Shown here piece by piece: positions 45,279-54,211 of a stretch of 64,000 nucleotides of DNA. The notes under the pieces were generated by a model. That model did not search any database, was not told where the DNA came from, and saw nothing but the letters and a program-made list of their open reading frames with translations. Both the position numbers and the translations under genes were made by a program. Origin of the DNA: Paraburkholderia caledonica NBRC 102488 (GTDB lineage: Bacteria; Pseudomonadota; Gammaproteobacteria; Burkholderiales; Burkholderiaceae); contig NZ_BAYE01000012.1 of NCBI RefSeq assembly GCF_000685095.1, positions 124,001 to 188,000 of the forward strand. Reading direction: 5' to 3'. How positions within the stretch are numbered: the stretch's first letter is position 1; each line of letters starts with the position of its first letter.

Positions 45279-46760
45279 CTATTCGGCGTCGCTGCCTCCC
45301 GCCGTCTTGCGCGGCCGGCGGTTGCGTGACGACGCTGTCTTTCGTGTGGCTCTCTTCTTTGGGGCCGGCGTTTGCTCCGCGACGGCTGACGATTCTGCAA
45401 CTGGCGCCGCAGTTTCCGCGGCGCTGTCCGATTTTTGTGCTGCAGTCTTTCTCGCTTTCTTCGCGGCTGGTTTGCGCGGTTCGCGCGGCCTACGACGTTG
45501 AGTCTGCGTGTCGTCTGCCTGCTCCGCCTCGGCACTCGCGACTGCGTCAGCTTCACTAGTCGTCACGTTCTCGGGGTGCGCGGCAGGTGCCTGAAGCAAC
45601 TCCGACGAAAAATCCGCGGGTGCCTGCCTCAATCCAGTGTCCGGATCGCTTTGACTGGCCGCGCCGTAGTCGTCTTGTCGATCGGCGGTTCCGGCGGATT
45701 CGTATGGGCTTTCCTGGGCGACTTCGCGAGTGACTTGCTGGCTCGCACCTCCTTTCCGATTGCCACGGCCCCGACGACGCTGATCATGCTTACCGCCTGT
45801 CTCGGCTGCCACCGTTTCAGCCGCTTTAGGCTCAACAAGCTGTTCAGCTACCTGTGCGGTATCGGCACGTTCGCTCGCATGTTCGGTCGCCTGCTCGCCC
45901 GCACTTTCTCCGAGCACGTTCGAGACCGTGCTCCGGTACACATAGGCGCCTGACTTCTCGTCGCGGCCGAATTCCAGCAGTCCGCGCGCGTGCGCCTCCT
46001 CGAGCAGATTGCCGAACGCGCGAAAGCCATAATAGGTCTCGTTGAAATCAGGCTTACGACGCTTGATGGCGTTTTTCAACACTGACGCCCAGATTTTTCC
46101 GCTGTCGCCGCGCTCGGAAGCGAGCGCGTCGAACGTTTGCACTGCAATCTCGACGGCTTTAGTGCGACGCTTTTCGAGGTCTTCCTTGCTGCGGCTTTTA
46201 TCTTCTTCCTGCGATGGCTTGCCGGTCGGCTGAGTCGCCTTCTGCGGCCGCGACGACTCCCGCTTCGCAACCGTCCGTTGACTTTCCCGGACGAGGTCGT
46301 CGTAAAAAAAGAACTCGTCGCAGTTTGCGATTAGGAGGTCTGACGTGGATTGCTGCACGCCGACGCCAATCACCTGTTTCGCGTTTTCGCGCAGTTTCGA
46401 CACAAGCGGTGAAAAGTCCGAGTCGCCGCTGATGATCACAAACGTATTGACGTGTGATTTGGTGTAGCAAAGGTCGAGCGCGTCGACGACCAGCCGGATA
46501 TCCGCGGAGTTCTTACCCGATTGGCGCACGTGCGGAATTTCGATCAATTCGAAGTTGGCCTCGTGCATTGCCCCTTTGAAACTCTTATAGCGATCCCAGT
46601 CGCAATACGCTTTCTTTACGACGATGCTGCCCTTGAGTAGCAGACGTTCGAGCACCAGCTTGATATCGAACTTGTCGTACTTCGCGTCGCGCACGCCCAG
46701 CGCGACATTTTCGAAGTCGCAGAAGAGCGCCATGCTGACGGTTTCATTGGATGACGCCAT
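45279..46760 (-). CDS. NYN-domain putative RNase with LOTUS/OST-HTH domain and basic tail
   Basis: A 493-residue protein. Residues 10-157 form a NYN (PIN-like) nuclease domain with acidic residues Asp15 (FCDFENVA), Asp87 (GKNSADIRLVVDALD) and Asp113/Asp115 (ISGDSDFSPLV), all kept. Residues about 200-277 form a LOTUS/OST-HTH RNA-binding domain (KIWASVLKNAIKRRKPDF, FGNLLEEAHARGLL). The rest is low complexity, ending in a Lys/Arg/Ala-rich tail (KKARKTAAQK, PKKRATRK). GGAG lies six bases before ATG 46760. It probably cuts or binds RNA; the target is unknown. Confidence 0.88.
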   Translation of the reverse strand: MASSNETVSMALFCDFENVALGVRDAKYDKFDIKLVLERLLLKGSIVVKKAYCDWDRYKSFKGAMHEANFELIEIPHVRQSGKNSADIRLVVDALDLCYTKSHVNTFVIISGDSDFSPLVSKLRENAKQVIGVGVQQSTSDLLIANCDEFFFYDDLVRESQRTVAKRESSRPQKATQPTGKPSQEEDKSRSKEDLEKRRTKAVEIAVQTFDALASERGDSGKIWASVLKNAIKRRKPDFNETYYGFRAFGNLLEEAHARGLLEFGRDEKSGAYVYRSTVSNVLGESAGEQATEHASERADTAQVAEQLVEPKAAETVAAETGGKHDQRRRGRGNRKGGASQQVTREVAQESPYESAGTADRQDDYGAASQSDPDTGLRQAPADFSSELLQAPAAHPENVTTSEADAVASAEAEQADDTQTQRRRPREPRKPAAKKARKTAAQKSDSAAETAAPVAESSAVAEQTPAPKKRATRKTASSRNRRPRKTAGGSDAE

Positions 46761-46868
46761 GTAAATCTCCATTGAAGCGCTCGTCGATGTCGACGAATCG
46801 CGACCATGATAGCGATTCCAGCGAAGCTGATCAGCTTTTGTCGAGACAACGCAGTTCAACGCGCCGAC

Positions 46869-47528
46869 CTACAGATCGTGACGCTTGTCTGGCGCGGCAG
46901 GAAACGGGCTTAGTGCCGCCCGCGTTTCCAATACCTCGTCCACTAGGCCATAGGTTTTTGCCGCGAGGGCTGACATGAAATTGTCGCGGTCTGTGTCGCG
47001 CGCGATTTCCTCGATGCTTCGCCCCGTCCGTTCGGCCATCATCGCGTTCAGGCGTTCGCGCAGATAGAGCACTTCCTTAGCCTGAATGTCTATATCTGCC
47101 GCCGTGCCTTGGCTACCACCCGAGGGCTGATGGATCATGATGCGTGCGTTAGGCAACGCGTACCGTTTGCCGCGTTGGCCGGCGCACAGCAGGAACGTGC
47201 CCATGCTTGCAGCAAAGCCGGTGCATAACGTCGACACCTCCGGCTTGATGAACTGCATGGTGTCGTAAATGGCGAGGCCGTCGTAAACCGAGCCGCCCGG
47301 CGAATTGATGTAAAACGAAATATCCTTGTCGGGGTTCTCAGATTCGAGGAATAGCAGTTGCGCCACGATAAGACTGGCCGACTGCTCGTTCACGGGCCCC
47401 ACTAGAAACACGATGCGCTCGCGCAACAAACGAGAATAGATGTCGTAGGCGCGCTCACCGCGACCGGACTGCTCTATGACGGTTGGGACAAGCCCGAGAC
47501 CCGTGACGGATGGGTAATTGGAATGCAT
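46869..47528 (-). CDS. clpP: ATP-dependent Clp protease proteolytic subunit (stand-alone paralogue)
   Basis: A 219-residue serine protease subunit. The catalytic triad is Ser108 (GFAASMGTF), His133 (RIMIHQPSGG) and Asp182 (RDTDRDNFMSA); FYINSPGGSVYDGLAIYD is the family core. No tig or clpX is adjacent, unlike the main clpP locus of these bacteria, so this is probably a second copy. It lies upstream of the NYN gene on the same strand (108-base gap). It may work with ClpX or ClpA from elsewhere. Confidence 0.92.
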   Translation of the reverse strand: MHSNYPSVTGLGLVPTVIEQSGRGERAYDIYSRLLRERIVFLVGPVNEQSASLIVAQLLFLESENPDKDISFYINSPGGSVYDGLAIYDTMQFIKPEVSTLCTGFAASMGTFLLCAGQRGKRYALPNARIMIHQPSGGSQGTAADIDIQAKEVLYLRERLNAMMAERTGRSIEEIARDTDRDNFMSALAAKTYGLVDEVLETRAALSPFPAAPDKRHDL

Positions 47529-47728
47529 TTTTGCCTCGCGGAAGTGGGCTGCTGTCCCTATGACGATCCCGCTGTCGGCCGCGTGACATAAATATTTTTT
47601 TGCGCGCCTGTCACGCAACGGATTGCCCAAGCGTCAAGCTGCAATGGATGGCTTTTGCGGTGCGCCGCCGGAGCATCCTGCATATCAGCGCACGCGCTTT
47701 TCATCACGCACGATCTGGAGGTCAACGC

Positions 47729-48928
47729 ATGACAGAACACGAAATCGACAAGGCATCCAGCTTCGGTGCGGTGCGCGCCCGGCTTATCGCGTTGGCGTAC
47801 CGCATGCTGGGCAGTCGCGCGGAGGCAGAAGACATCGTGCAGGACGTTTGGCTGAAGTGGCATCTTGCCGACACGCGTGAAGTGCAAACGCCGGCGGCCT
47901 GGCTGACCACACTGACCACGCGCACGGCGATCGACCGTCTGAGAAATGTGCAGCGCGAGCGGGAATCGCAGGCCACCGGCTGGTTGCCGGAGCCTTGGCT
48001 GGACGAAGTCGCGCCATCGGCCGAAGAACTCGCCTTACGCGCCGCGGAAATGTCGTATGGCGTGATGCTGTTGCTTGAGCGTCTCAAACCGGATGAGCGC
48101 GCGGCGTTCGTGCTGCACGAAGCGTTTGATTGTGACTATGCCGAGATCGGCAAGATCCTGGAGCGTACGCCTGCAAGTTGCAGGCAGATAGTCCATCGAG
48201 CAAGAGTTCGTTTGCAGCGTGCGGGCGCGCCGTTGCAAAGGCCCGACGCCCAGGCTCACGCGCGGATCGTCGAGCGTTTGCGCAGCGCGTTGGAGGCGCA
48301 AGACCGGGCAAGCTTGCTCGACCTGTTTAGCGACACGCCGGTAGTAGTTAGCGACGAGCCGGAGTTCGGGGCGCTGAATGTTGTGGCAAGTTCGCCCGCA
48401 CCTTTGGTTACACCCTTAGTCGCACCTTCAGTCACACCTTCAGTCACACGTGGCGGTGCGGAAGCGGTAACAAACTTGCCGGGAATACGGGCACAGGCGG
48501 TTGCCCAAGCAACTGCCTGCGAGCACGAATCTACATTTGGCTCTACATTCGGCAATTGGATCGACAAGGTGACGTCGCTGGCGGGGCAGGCGAGCCATGT
48601 CGAACTGGTGTCGGTGGGCGGAGCGCCGTCCATCGCTTTCCTTATCGAAGGCGAGGTCGTCGCGTTGATCGACGTCTCTACAGAAGGCCCGTACAACCGC
48701 CTCACAAGCGGCCAGAAGCGCAGTCGGACACACGGCCCGGTCTGCAACGCGGCCAACGGCGCTCAGAAGATCGTTTCGTTGCGAGCGGTAACGAGCGCTT
48801 CGCGGCTTCAGGCCGCCAACCGCGCTTTTGGCCGCGCAGCGGTCACTGAGTTGCTGGCGCGGATTACGCGCAACCCGGCGCAGTCAGTTGCGATGAGCCG
48901 CGACTTCCCAGTTGATGTCTACGCATAG
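47729..48928 (+). CDS. ECF-type RNA polymerase sigma factor with SnoaL-like C-terminal domain (SigJ/ECF41-like)
   Basis: A 399-residue sigma factor. Region 2 (about 12-75) has ALAYRMLGSRAEAEDIVQDVWLKW; region 4 (about 112-165) has LKPDERAAFVLHEAF and ERTPASCRQIVHRARVRL. The C-terminal part from about 180 resembles the SnoaL/NTF2-like module that regulates ECF41 sigma factors without an anti-sigma protein. It is interrupted by four PxVx tetrapeptide repeats (about 224-239) and by STFGSTFG (268-275). GGAGG precedes the ATG. It overlaps the EAL gene tail to tail by 45 bases. Confidence 0.88.
   Translation: MTEHEIDKASSFGAVRARLIALAYRMLGSRAEAEDIVQDVWLKWHLADTREVQTPAAWLTTLTTRTAIDRLRNVQRERESQATGWLPEPWLDEVAPSAEELALRAAEMSYGVMLLLERLKPDERAAFVLHEAFDCDYAEIGKILERTPASCRQIVHRARVRLQRAGAPLQRPDAQAHARIVERLRSALEAQDRASLLDLFSDTPVVVSDEPEFGALNVVASSPAPLVTPLVAPSVTPSVTRGGAEAVTNLPGIRAQAVAQATACEHESTFGSTFGNWIDKVTSLAGQASHVELVSVGGAPSIAFLIEGEVVALIDVSTEGPYNRLTSGQKRSRTHGPVCNAANGAQKIVSLRAVTSASRLQAANRAFGRAAVTELLARITRNPAQSVAMSRDFPVDVYA
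48399..48446 (+). repeat. Four 12-base tandem repeats in the sigma factor gene
   Basis: Units CACCTTTGGTTA, CACCCTTAGTCG, CACCTTCAGTCA and CACCTTCAGTCA sit head to tail; the last two are identical. They keep frame and encode P-L/S-V-T/A four times, inside the SnoaL-like domain. Confidence 0.85.
48530..48553 (+). repeat. Two 12-base tandem repeats in the sigma factor gene
   Basis: TCTACATTTGGC is followed directly by TCTACATTCGGC, encoding STFG twice. One base differs between the units. Confidence 0.8.
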
Positions 48929-50161
48929 CACTTGTGTACCCCTCGGCGTATGCGCGGCGATTGAGGCAGTCACACACAAATGCGCTTCGTTGATCGAAAG
49001 ATAGGGGGGGGTTAGATGCACCTGACCCGGCACACGCATTGCCTGGATGAAATACGGCCGCCGCTCCCAGCTTGCGCCCTCGGAATGCAACAGTGGTCGG
49101 AAGCGCTTGGCGCGTTGCGAGGCGCGCCCCGGAGGCAGCACGTTGTCGCCGATCTGCCGTCCAGAGCCGTCCAGAATGAAGCAGCGTGCTGTCTCGCCGA
49201 GTTTCAGCAGCGGGGCAGTCGCCTCGGCAGCAGGCCGCCCGGCTACAAGTTCTGCGGCTGCCGTTTGGAGCGCAGTCACGTACGGCGCCAGCCGCGTCGC
49301 CTGCGCGCGCTCACGCGCTGCAACCCGCTCACGCAACGCCGCCGAAAGGGAGTCCATCAAACCAGCAGCGGTTTGTGGCTTGACCGCATCGACGCTCGGA
49401 CCTGCAAAGAAGGCGCCCTGCACGAAATCGACGTTGCATTCGAGAGCGATCAGCGCATCGCGTTCAGTAGTGAGGCCACCCATCAGCACTAATTGGCCGG
49501 ACTCATGCAGCAGCGAGACGAGGCCGGGCAGCACGCGTTCAATGTGCGAATGCTCGCTGGCTTGCGCGAGAATGCAGCGATCGAGCGTGACAATGTCGGG
49601 GCGCAGGTTCCAGACGCGGTCAATGTTCGAATGCTTGGCGCCAAAGCCAGCGAGCGCAATCAGGAAGCCGGACTTGCGGAGTGCGTCGATGATCTCCGCA
49701 AAACGGGTTGTTTCGCCGCCCGCCTGTTCGGACACTTCCAGGACCACGCGTTGTGGCGGCAAACCCAACGCCTTGAGGCCGGCCAGGAGTGCGTCGCCAT
49801 AACTGGTGTCCATCAGTGCGGCCGGGTGAAGGCTTAGGAAGAGCCATTCATCGTGACTGTCGAACGCGTTGAAGTTGCCAAGGTGAAGTGATTCGGCCAG
49901 CCGACCCAGTTCCAGCAAGTCGCCGCGCCGCGCGGCCTGGGTGAAGACCTCGTGCGAGGGCACTTGCGCCGCGTGCTCGTCGTGGGCGCGCAGCGACGCG
50001 TGATAACCGATTGCGCGCCGGTGCGATACCGAGAAAACCGGCTGGAACACGCTGAAGACGGTGTAGCCGCCGTAAAGAACGGTGCGCCGGGAGCCTTCGT
50101 CGCCGGCCATCGGGCGGGGAGGCTGGAAACCGGGGGGATCGAGTTCGATCATGCTCATCAT
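48884..50161 (-). CDS. Degenerate EAL domain protein with C-terminal Cache/PAS-like domain
   Basis: A 425-residue protein. Residues about 30-265 align by pattern with EAL phosphodiesterases but lack the catalytic set: EALLR is YHASLR (53-58), the DDFGTG loop is AGFGAK (171-176), the Lys of the KID motif is Thr192, and the metal-binding Asn of VNLSP is Ser110. Glu142/145 and QGAFFAGP remain. The C-terminal 280-425 region (FILDGSGRQIGDN, RPYFIQAMRVPGQVHLTPPYLS) resembles a Cache or PAS-type sensor. It is probably a c-di-GMP receptor or signalling scaffold, not an enzyme. No signal peptide is visible. Confidence 0.8.
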   Translation of the reverse strand: MMSMIELDPPGFQPPRPMAGDEGSRRTVLYGGYTVFSVFQPVFSVSHRRAIGYHASLRAHDEHAAQVPSHEVFTQAARRGDLLELGRLAESLHLGNFNAFDSHDEWLFLSLHPAALMDTSYGDALLAGLKALGLPPQRVVLEVSEQAGGETTRFAEIIDALRKSGFLIALAGFGAKHSNIDRVWNLRPDIVTLDRCILAQASEHSHIERVLPGLVSLLHESGQLVLMGGLTTERDALIALECNVDFVQGAFFAGPSVDAVKPQTAAGLMDSLSAALRERVAARERAQATRLAPYVTALQTAAAELVAGRPAAEATAPLLKLGETARCFILDGSGRQIGDNVLPPGRASQRAKRFRPLLHSEGASWERRPYFIQAMRVPGQVHLTPPYLSINEAHLCVTASIAAHTPRGTQVLCVDINWEVAAHRN

Positions 50162-50591
50162 GTCAGTCTTGTGAAGGGCGGCGCGATCGCATGCTCGATG
50201 TGAGTGTGCATGCGCGATACGTAAGTTTACAGGATAGAAGAGCAAGATCTATGCACGTGCAGAGATGCTGCGTGCGCTCGCGATTGCCACGAGGGATCGC
50301 GAACATTGTGCGCCAACCCGGGCGCTCGCGCGGTCATTCGCACTTTGCTGGTGCGGGCAGCGCCCTGCGGCAGAGCCAAAGTTTGCAGCCACGCTGCCGC
50401 GGAGAGAGCAATGGCAGGCGCTCTGCGTGGAGTTGTGTCCGGTGCTCGGACTGCTGCCGACGACTAACAGCTAACGTCCTTGACTAGCGTCCACTATCGC
50501 CCCGACGACAGCCAACGCCCGGACCACGCCTGGACGAACGTCCGACCAACACCCAACCCCACCCACACCGCCGCAATTCAACCTAAAAAAC
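50162..50591. other. Intergenic region between the EAL and MFS genes
   Basis: A 430-base spacer upstream of the EAL gene. I see no supported gene, no terminator hairpin and no good promoter pair. Confidence 0.4.
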
Positions 50592-52052
50592 TCACGTACG
50601 CTCAGAAGGATCGGTCTTTTTCGCGGGCGTCCGGATATCAGGTGACAACTGCGCGAAGATCCACGCCGACCCTGCGGTGATAATGCCGACGCACAGGAAA
50701 GTCGCATGAAACGCAGGCAATGAGTTTGCGGCCGTCACGCGTGGCAAGAGGCCCGTGAACGTGGCGAGCAAGGCGCCGGCCACCGTCACGCCGAGGCTCA
50801 TCGACAGCATCTGGACAAGGGAGAACAAACTGTTGCCGCTGCTTGCGCCGCCGGTCCCGAGGTCCTTGAGCGTCAAGGTATTCATCGCGGTGAATTGCAT
50901 CGAGTTGACTGCACCGAACAATGCCAGTTGCACAAGCCTCAACCATAACGGCTGGCCCGCGCTGGTGAGCGAGAAGCTCGCCATCGTCAAGCCGACAAGA
51001 ATCGTGTTGGTCATTAATACGCGGCGATAGCTGTACTTAATGATCAGCGTGGTCACGAGGCGCTTGGACGCCATGCCCGCAGCCGCGACGGGCAGCATCA
51101 TCATGCCGGCTTCAAACGCGCTATAGCCGAGGCTCACCTGCAATAGCAAAGGAATCAGATACGGCATCGCGCCGCTGCCTATCCGCGCGAATAGATTGCC
51201 GAGCAGTCCAACGCTGAAAGTGTGGATCTTGAACAGATCGAGCGGAAAAATAGGCGACGGCTCACGCACCGCGTGCAAACCGTAGGCGACAAAACACGCG
51301 AGGCTCAGGATCAGCAGCACGAGCACGGTCGCGTGTTGAATGCCGAATTCGGTACGCCCGTCGAGCGCGGACGAAATAGCCACCATGCCGGCCACGAGCA
51401 GAAGGTAGCCTTTGACGTCGAACTTGCCGACCTGTTCATTACGGCTATCCGGCATGAATATGAATGTGGCGATGCATCCGGCGATGCCCACGGGCACGTT
51501 GATCAGAAAGATCCAGTGCCAGGATGCGATCTTCACCAGCCAGCCGCCAAGCGTCGGGCCAATCAACGGACCGATCAGTCCGGGGATGGCGACGAATGAC
51601 AGCGCCGGCAAATAGCGCTCGGCCGGAAACGTCCGCAGCACGGCGAGCCGCCCGACCGGCAGCAGCATCGCGCCGCCCACGCCCTGCACGATGCGGAACA
51701 CCACCAGTTGGTTCAGCGTTTGAGCGTTCGCGCATAGCAACGAGCCGACCGCGAAGACCAGGATTGCGCTGAAGAACACGCGCCGCGTGCCCAGTTTGTC
51801 GGCGAGCCAGCCGGACACGGGAATCATCACGGCCATCGTCAGTGAATAGGCGATGACGACCGACTGCATGCGCAACGGGAGTTCGCCGAGGCTCGTTGCC
51901 ATCGCTGGCAGGGCGGTGTTGACGATCGTCGAATCGAGCGTCTGCATGAAGAAGCCGGTCGCGACGAGCCACAGCATCACCGTCAGTGAGCGGGCGGAAG
52001 GGGTGCTGGCTGCGACGGTTGCCGAGGCAGGCGGAGTTGGCGGCGTGGACAT
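50592..52052 (-). CDS. DHA2 family drug:H+ antiporter (MFS)
   Basis: A 486-residue inner-membrane transporter with about fourteen hydrophobic helices. It has FFMQTLDSTIVNTALPAMA in helix 1, the SGWLADKLGTRRVF motif A near residue 80, and ISWHWIFLINVPVGI-like ASWHWIFLINVPVGIAG (motif C region), as in EmrB/DHA2 proteins. It likely exports drugs or toxic metabolites. No EmrA-type partner lies adjacent. Confidence 0.9.
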   Translation of the reverse strand: MSTPPTPPASATVAASTPSARSLTVMLWLVATGFFMQTLDSTIVNTALPAMATSLGELPLRMQSVVIAYSLTMAVMIPVSGWLADKLGTRRVFFSAILVFAVGSLLCANAQTLNQLVVFRIVQGVGGAMLLPVGRLAVLRTFPAERYLPALSFVAIPGLIGPLIGPTLGGWLVKIASWHWIFLINVPVGIAGCIATFIFMPDSRNEQVGKFDVKGYLLLVAGMVAISSALDGRTEFGIQHATVLVLLILSLACFVAYGLHAVREPSPIFPLDLFKIHTFSVGLLGNLFARIGSGAMPYLIPLLLQVSLGYSAFEAGMMMLPVAAAGMASKRLVTTLIIKYSYRRVLMTNTILVGLTMASFSLTSAGQPLWLRLVQLALFGAVNSMQFTAMNTLTLKDLGTGGASSGNSLFSLVQMLSMSLGVTVAGALLATFTGLLPRVTAANSLPAFHATFLCVGIITAGSAWIFAQLSPDIRTPAKKTDPSERT

Positions 52053-52262
52053 GAAGTAGCGGCTAGGCGCAAGGACGGCAAGGACCCGCTATTCTAGGGA
52101 AAAGCAGCCGACGACGCAGGAAGGGCAAAGCCCGAGCCAGGCAAGGAAGACAGGTCATGATGTGCTGATGTGCGCGTCGGGCTTACGTCGCAAGGCGGTA
52201 CGGCCGCGAAGCCGGGCGCGACAGAATCACGCCAACGAACCCCAACCCCGCAACCGCCCCCT

Positions 52263-53675
52263 CTACCCCCGCAACGCCGCCGCCGCTCGAAAAAACGCTT
52301 GCGCCCTCGGCTCGTTTCCGAACGCGGCGTGAATCCGGATCCACGGACTCTGTTCCATCCCCGGCCGGAAATAGCTGCCCGGCGCAACGGTCACGCCCAA
52401 AGGCGCACCGCACTCCACCAGCCGCTCCGCATTGTCCACATGCGGCACGCGAGCCCACAGAAATTTGCCTCCGACCGGTTTCTCGAACACCTCCCAGCCG
52501 GCATCTTCGAGCGTTTGTATCGTAGAGCCCAGCGCATCGCGCATACGACGCCGCAGTCGCTCGAGATATTTGCGGTATGCGCCGCGCTCGAGTAGCGATG
52601 CCGTCACCGTCTCCGCAAAGAGCGACCCGCCGATGCTAGTCAGCATCTTGATATCGACGAGATCCTTGATGATCGCGTGGCTCGCCACGACACAGCCAAT
52701 GCGCAACGACGACGACAGTGTCTTCGACAATCCGCCGATATAAATCACATGTTCCAACTGATCGAGCGTCGCGAGGCGGTCCGTGATGTCGGCCTGAAAG
52801 TCGGCGTAAATGTCGTCTTCGATAATCGTGAAGTTGTGCTCGCGCGCGAGTTGCAGCAGACGGAACGCCACCGGCGGGGCAACGGTCGTCCCGGTCGGAT
52901 TGTGGAATACGGTGTTGATGAAGAATAGCTTCGGTCTGTGCCGCTTCAACTGCGCCTGCATGACGTCGAGGTCCGGGCCGCTCCGCGTGCGTGGAATGCC
53001 GATCAGCCGGACGCCGTGCAACTTCAGGAGGCCATACAGGTTGTAGTAGCCGGGATCCTCGACGAAGATCGTGTCGCCCGCCTTCAGCATGTAGCGCATC
53101 AGCAGATCGAACGCCTGGCTTGCGCCGTTCGTAATGAGAATCTGCGAAGTGTCCGCCCGGATACCCAGTTGCGCGATTCGTGCCTGCAAGTGCTCCCGCA
53201 AGCTCAAGTTGCCAAGCGGCGTTGCGTAGTCGACCATGCTGGCCGGATCGGTGCGCAACACATGCCGTATCGCCTGGGCGATGTTGTCGGTGTCCCGCCA
53301 CGGTTCGGGAATGAAGCCGCTGCCAAGCTTCAGCGTTTCGCCGGGATGGTTGAACTGCTGGAGCAGGTGGTCGGACTCGTCCTCGGCGCGGCGCGGGTCC
53401 GACGTGCCGTCGCACTGCGCGCCGCCCGGCGGCCGGTCGGCCACGTAGAAGCCCGAGCCGTGGCGCGAGTCGACGTAACCGAGCGACACGAGCCGGTCAT
53501 AAGCCTCGATCACCGGAAAGCGGCTCACGCCATAGTCGGCTGCGAACTGGCGGATCGACGGCAATTTCGAGCCGGGATGCGCGGCGCGCGAGCGGATCCA
53601 CGCGGTAACGCCCGCGACGATCTGCTCGGTCAGCGGCACACCATTGTCTCTGTCCAGCTGAATTTCGAGTCGCAT
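52263..53675 (-). CDS. MocR-type PLP-dependent transcriptional regulator
   Basis: A 470-residue fusion of a GntR winged-helix domain (about 10-78; KLPSIRQFAADYGVSRFPVIEAYDRL) and a class I aminotransferase-like domain (about 110-465). The PLP Lys is in YIGGLSKTLSSSLRIG. AAGGAAACC precedes ATG 53675. It is divergent from a DUF2917 gene across 171 bases containing a perfect palindrome, the expected place for a MocR operator. The ligand is unknown. Confidence 0.9.
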   Translation of the reverse strand: MRLEIQLDRDNGVPLTEQIVAGVTAWIRSRAAHPGSKLPSIRQFAADYGVSRFPVIEAYDRLVSLGYVDSRHGSGFYVADRPPGGAQCDGTSDPRRAEDESDHLLQQFNHPGETLKLGSGFIPEPWRDTDNIAQAIRHVLRTDPASMVDYATPLGNLSLREHLQARIAQLGIRADTSQILITNGASQAFDLLMRYMLKAGDTIFVEDPGYYNLYGLLKLHGVRLIGIPRTRSGPDLDVMQAQLKRHRPKLFFINTVFHNPTGTTVAPPVAFRLLQLAREHNFTIIEDDIYADFQADITDRLATLDQLEHVIYIGGLSKTLSSSLRIGCVVASHAIIKDLVDIKMLTSIGGSLFAETVTASLLERGAYRKYLERLRRRMRDALGSTIQTLEDAGWEVFEKPVGGKFLWARVPHVDNAERLVECGAPLGVTVAPGSYFRPGMEQSPWIRIHAAFGNEPRAQAFFRAAAALRG

Positions 53676-53745
53676 ACGGTTTCCTTCACGAACGCGTTGG
53701 GCGGGCCAACGCGGCCTTCGCGCGCCAACTGTTCGGTTTTTCAAC

Positions 53746-53780
53746 TGCACAGTTCCGACGAAAGTGTTCGGAACTGTGCA
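53746..53780. promoter_or_regulatory. Perfect inverted repeat between MocR and DUF2917 genes
   Basis: Arms TGCACAGTTCCGA (53746-53758) and TCGGAACTGTGCA (53768-53780) pair perfectly over 13 bases around a nine-base spacer. Further AACTGT/AACTGC copies lie at 53727 and 53743. The arrangement resembles the paired sites bound by MocR regulators. It might instead be a hairpin. Confidence 0.65.
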
Positions 53781-53846
53781 TGGGTATTCGATCATCGCAC
53801 GTCAATAATCGATACAACAGAAAAGCCCTTTTGAAGGAGAACGGCA

Positions 53847-54152
53847 ATGCGTGAAGTGCGGATTTTCGAACTGGAACATGAAGAGCCGGCCGCGGCCTGG
53901 CATGTCGCGCGCCCGTCTACTTTCAAGGTGATCTCGGGTGAGATCTGGCTGACGGTCGAAGGCGACAGTGAAGACTACTGGCTTGCCACGGGTGAATCGA
54001 TCGAGTTGCCGCGCCGGGCCGTGGCGTGGATCAGCGCCGGGCGTGATGGTGCGCGCTTCGCGCTCGCAAGCGGATCGGAGCGCGGAACCATCAAGCCGAT
54101 GCTCGGCTTGCCGACACCGAACTGGCTGCCGCGCTGGCTCGGCGCTGCCTGA
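53847..54152 (+). CDS. DUF2917 domain-containing protein
   Basis: A 101-residue protein, beta-rich with a single cupin-like core: FKVISGEIWLTVEGDSEDYWLATGESIELPRRAVAWISA. It matches DUF2917, of unknown function. AAGGAGAACGGCA precedes the ATG. It is divergent from the MocR gene and shares its control region, so is probably its target. Confidence 0.8.
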   Translation: MREVRIFELEHEEPAAAWHVARPSTFKVISGEIWLTVEGDSEDYWLATGESIELPRRAVAWISAGRDGARFALASGSERGTIKPMLGLPTPNWLPRWLGAA

Positions 54153-54211
54153 CAGAAGGACCGGCACAAATACCGGCAGGAGTATCGGCGCGAGCGGCGG
54201 CTGCCCGCCGC

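Noticed and set aside
48399..48446. A CRISPR-like repeat array
   Set aside because: Units are adjoining, 12 bases long, without spacers and in frame with a gene, so they are coding tandem repeats.
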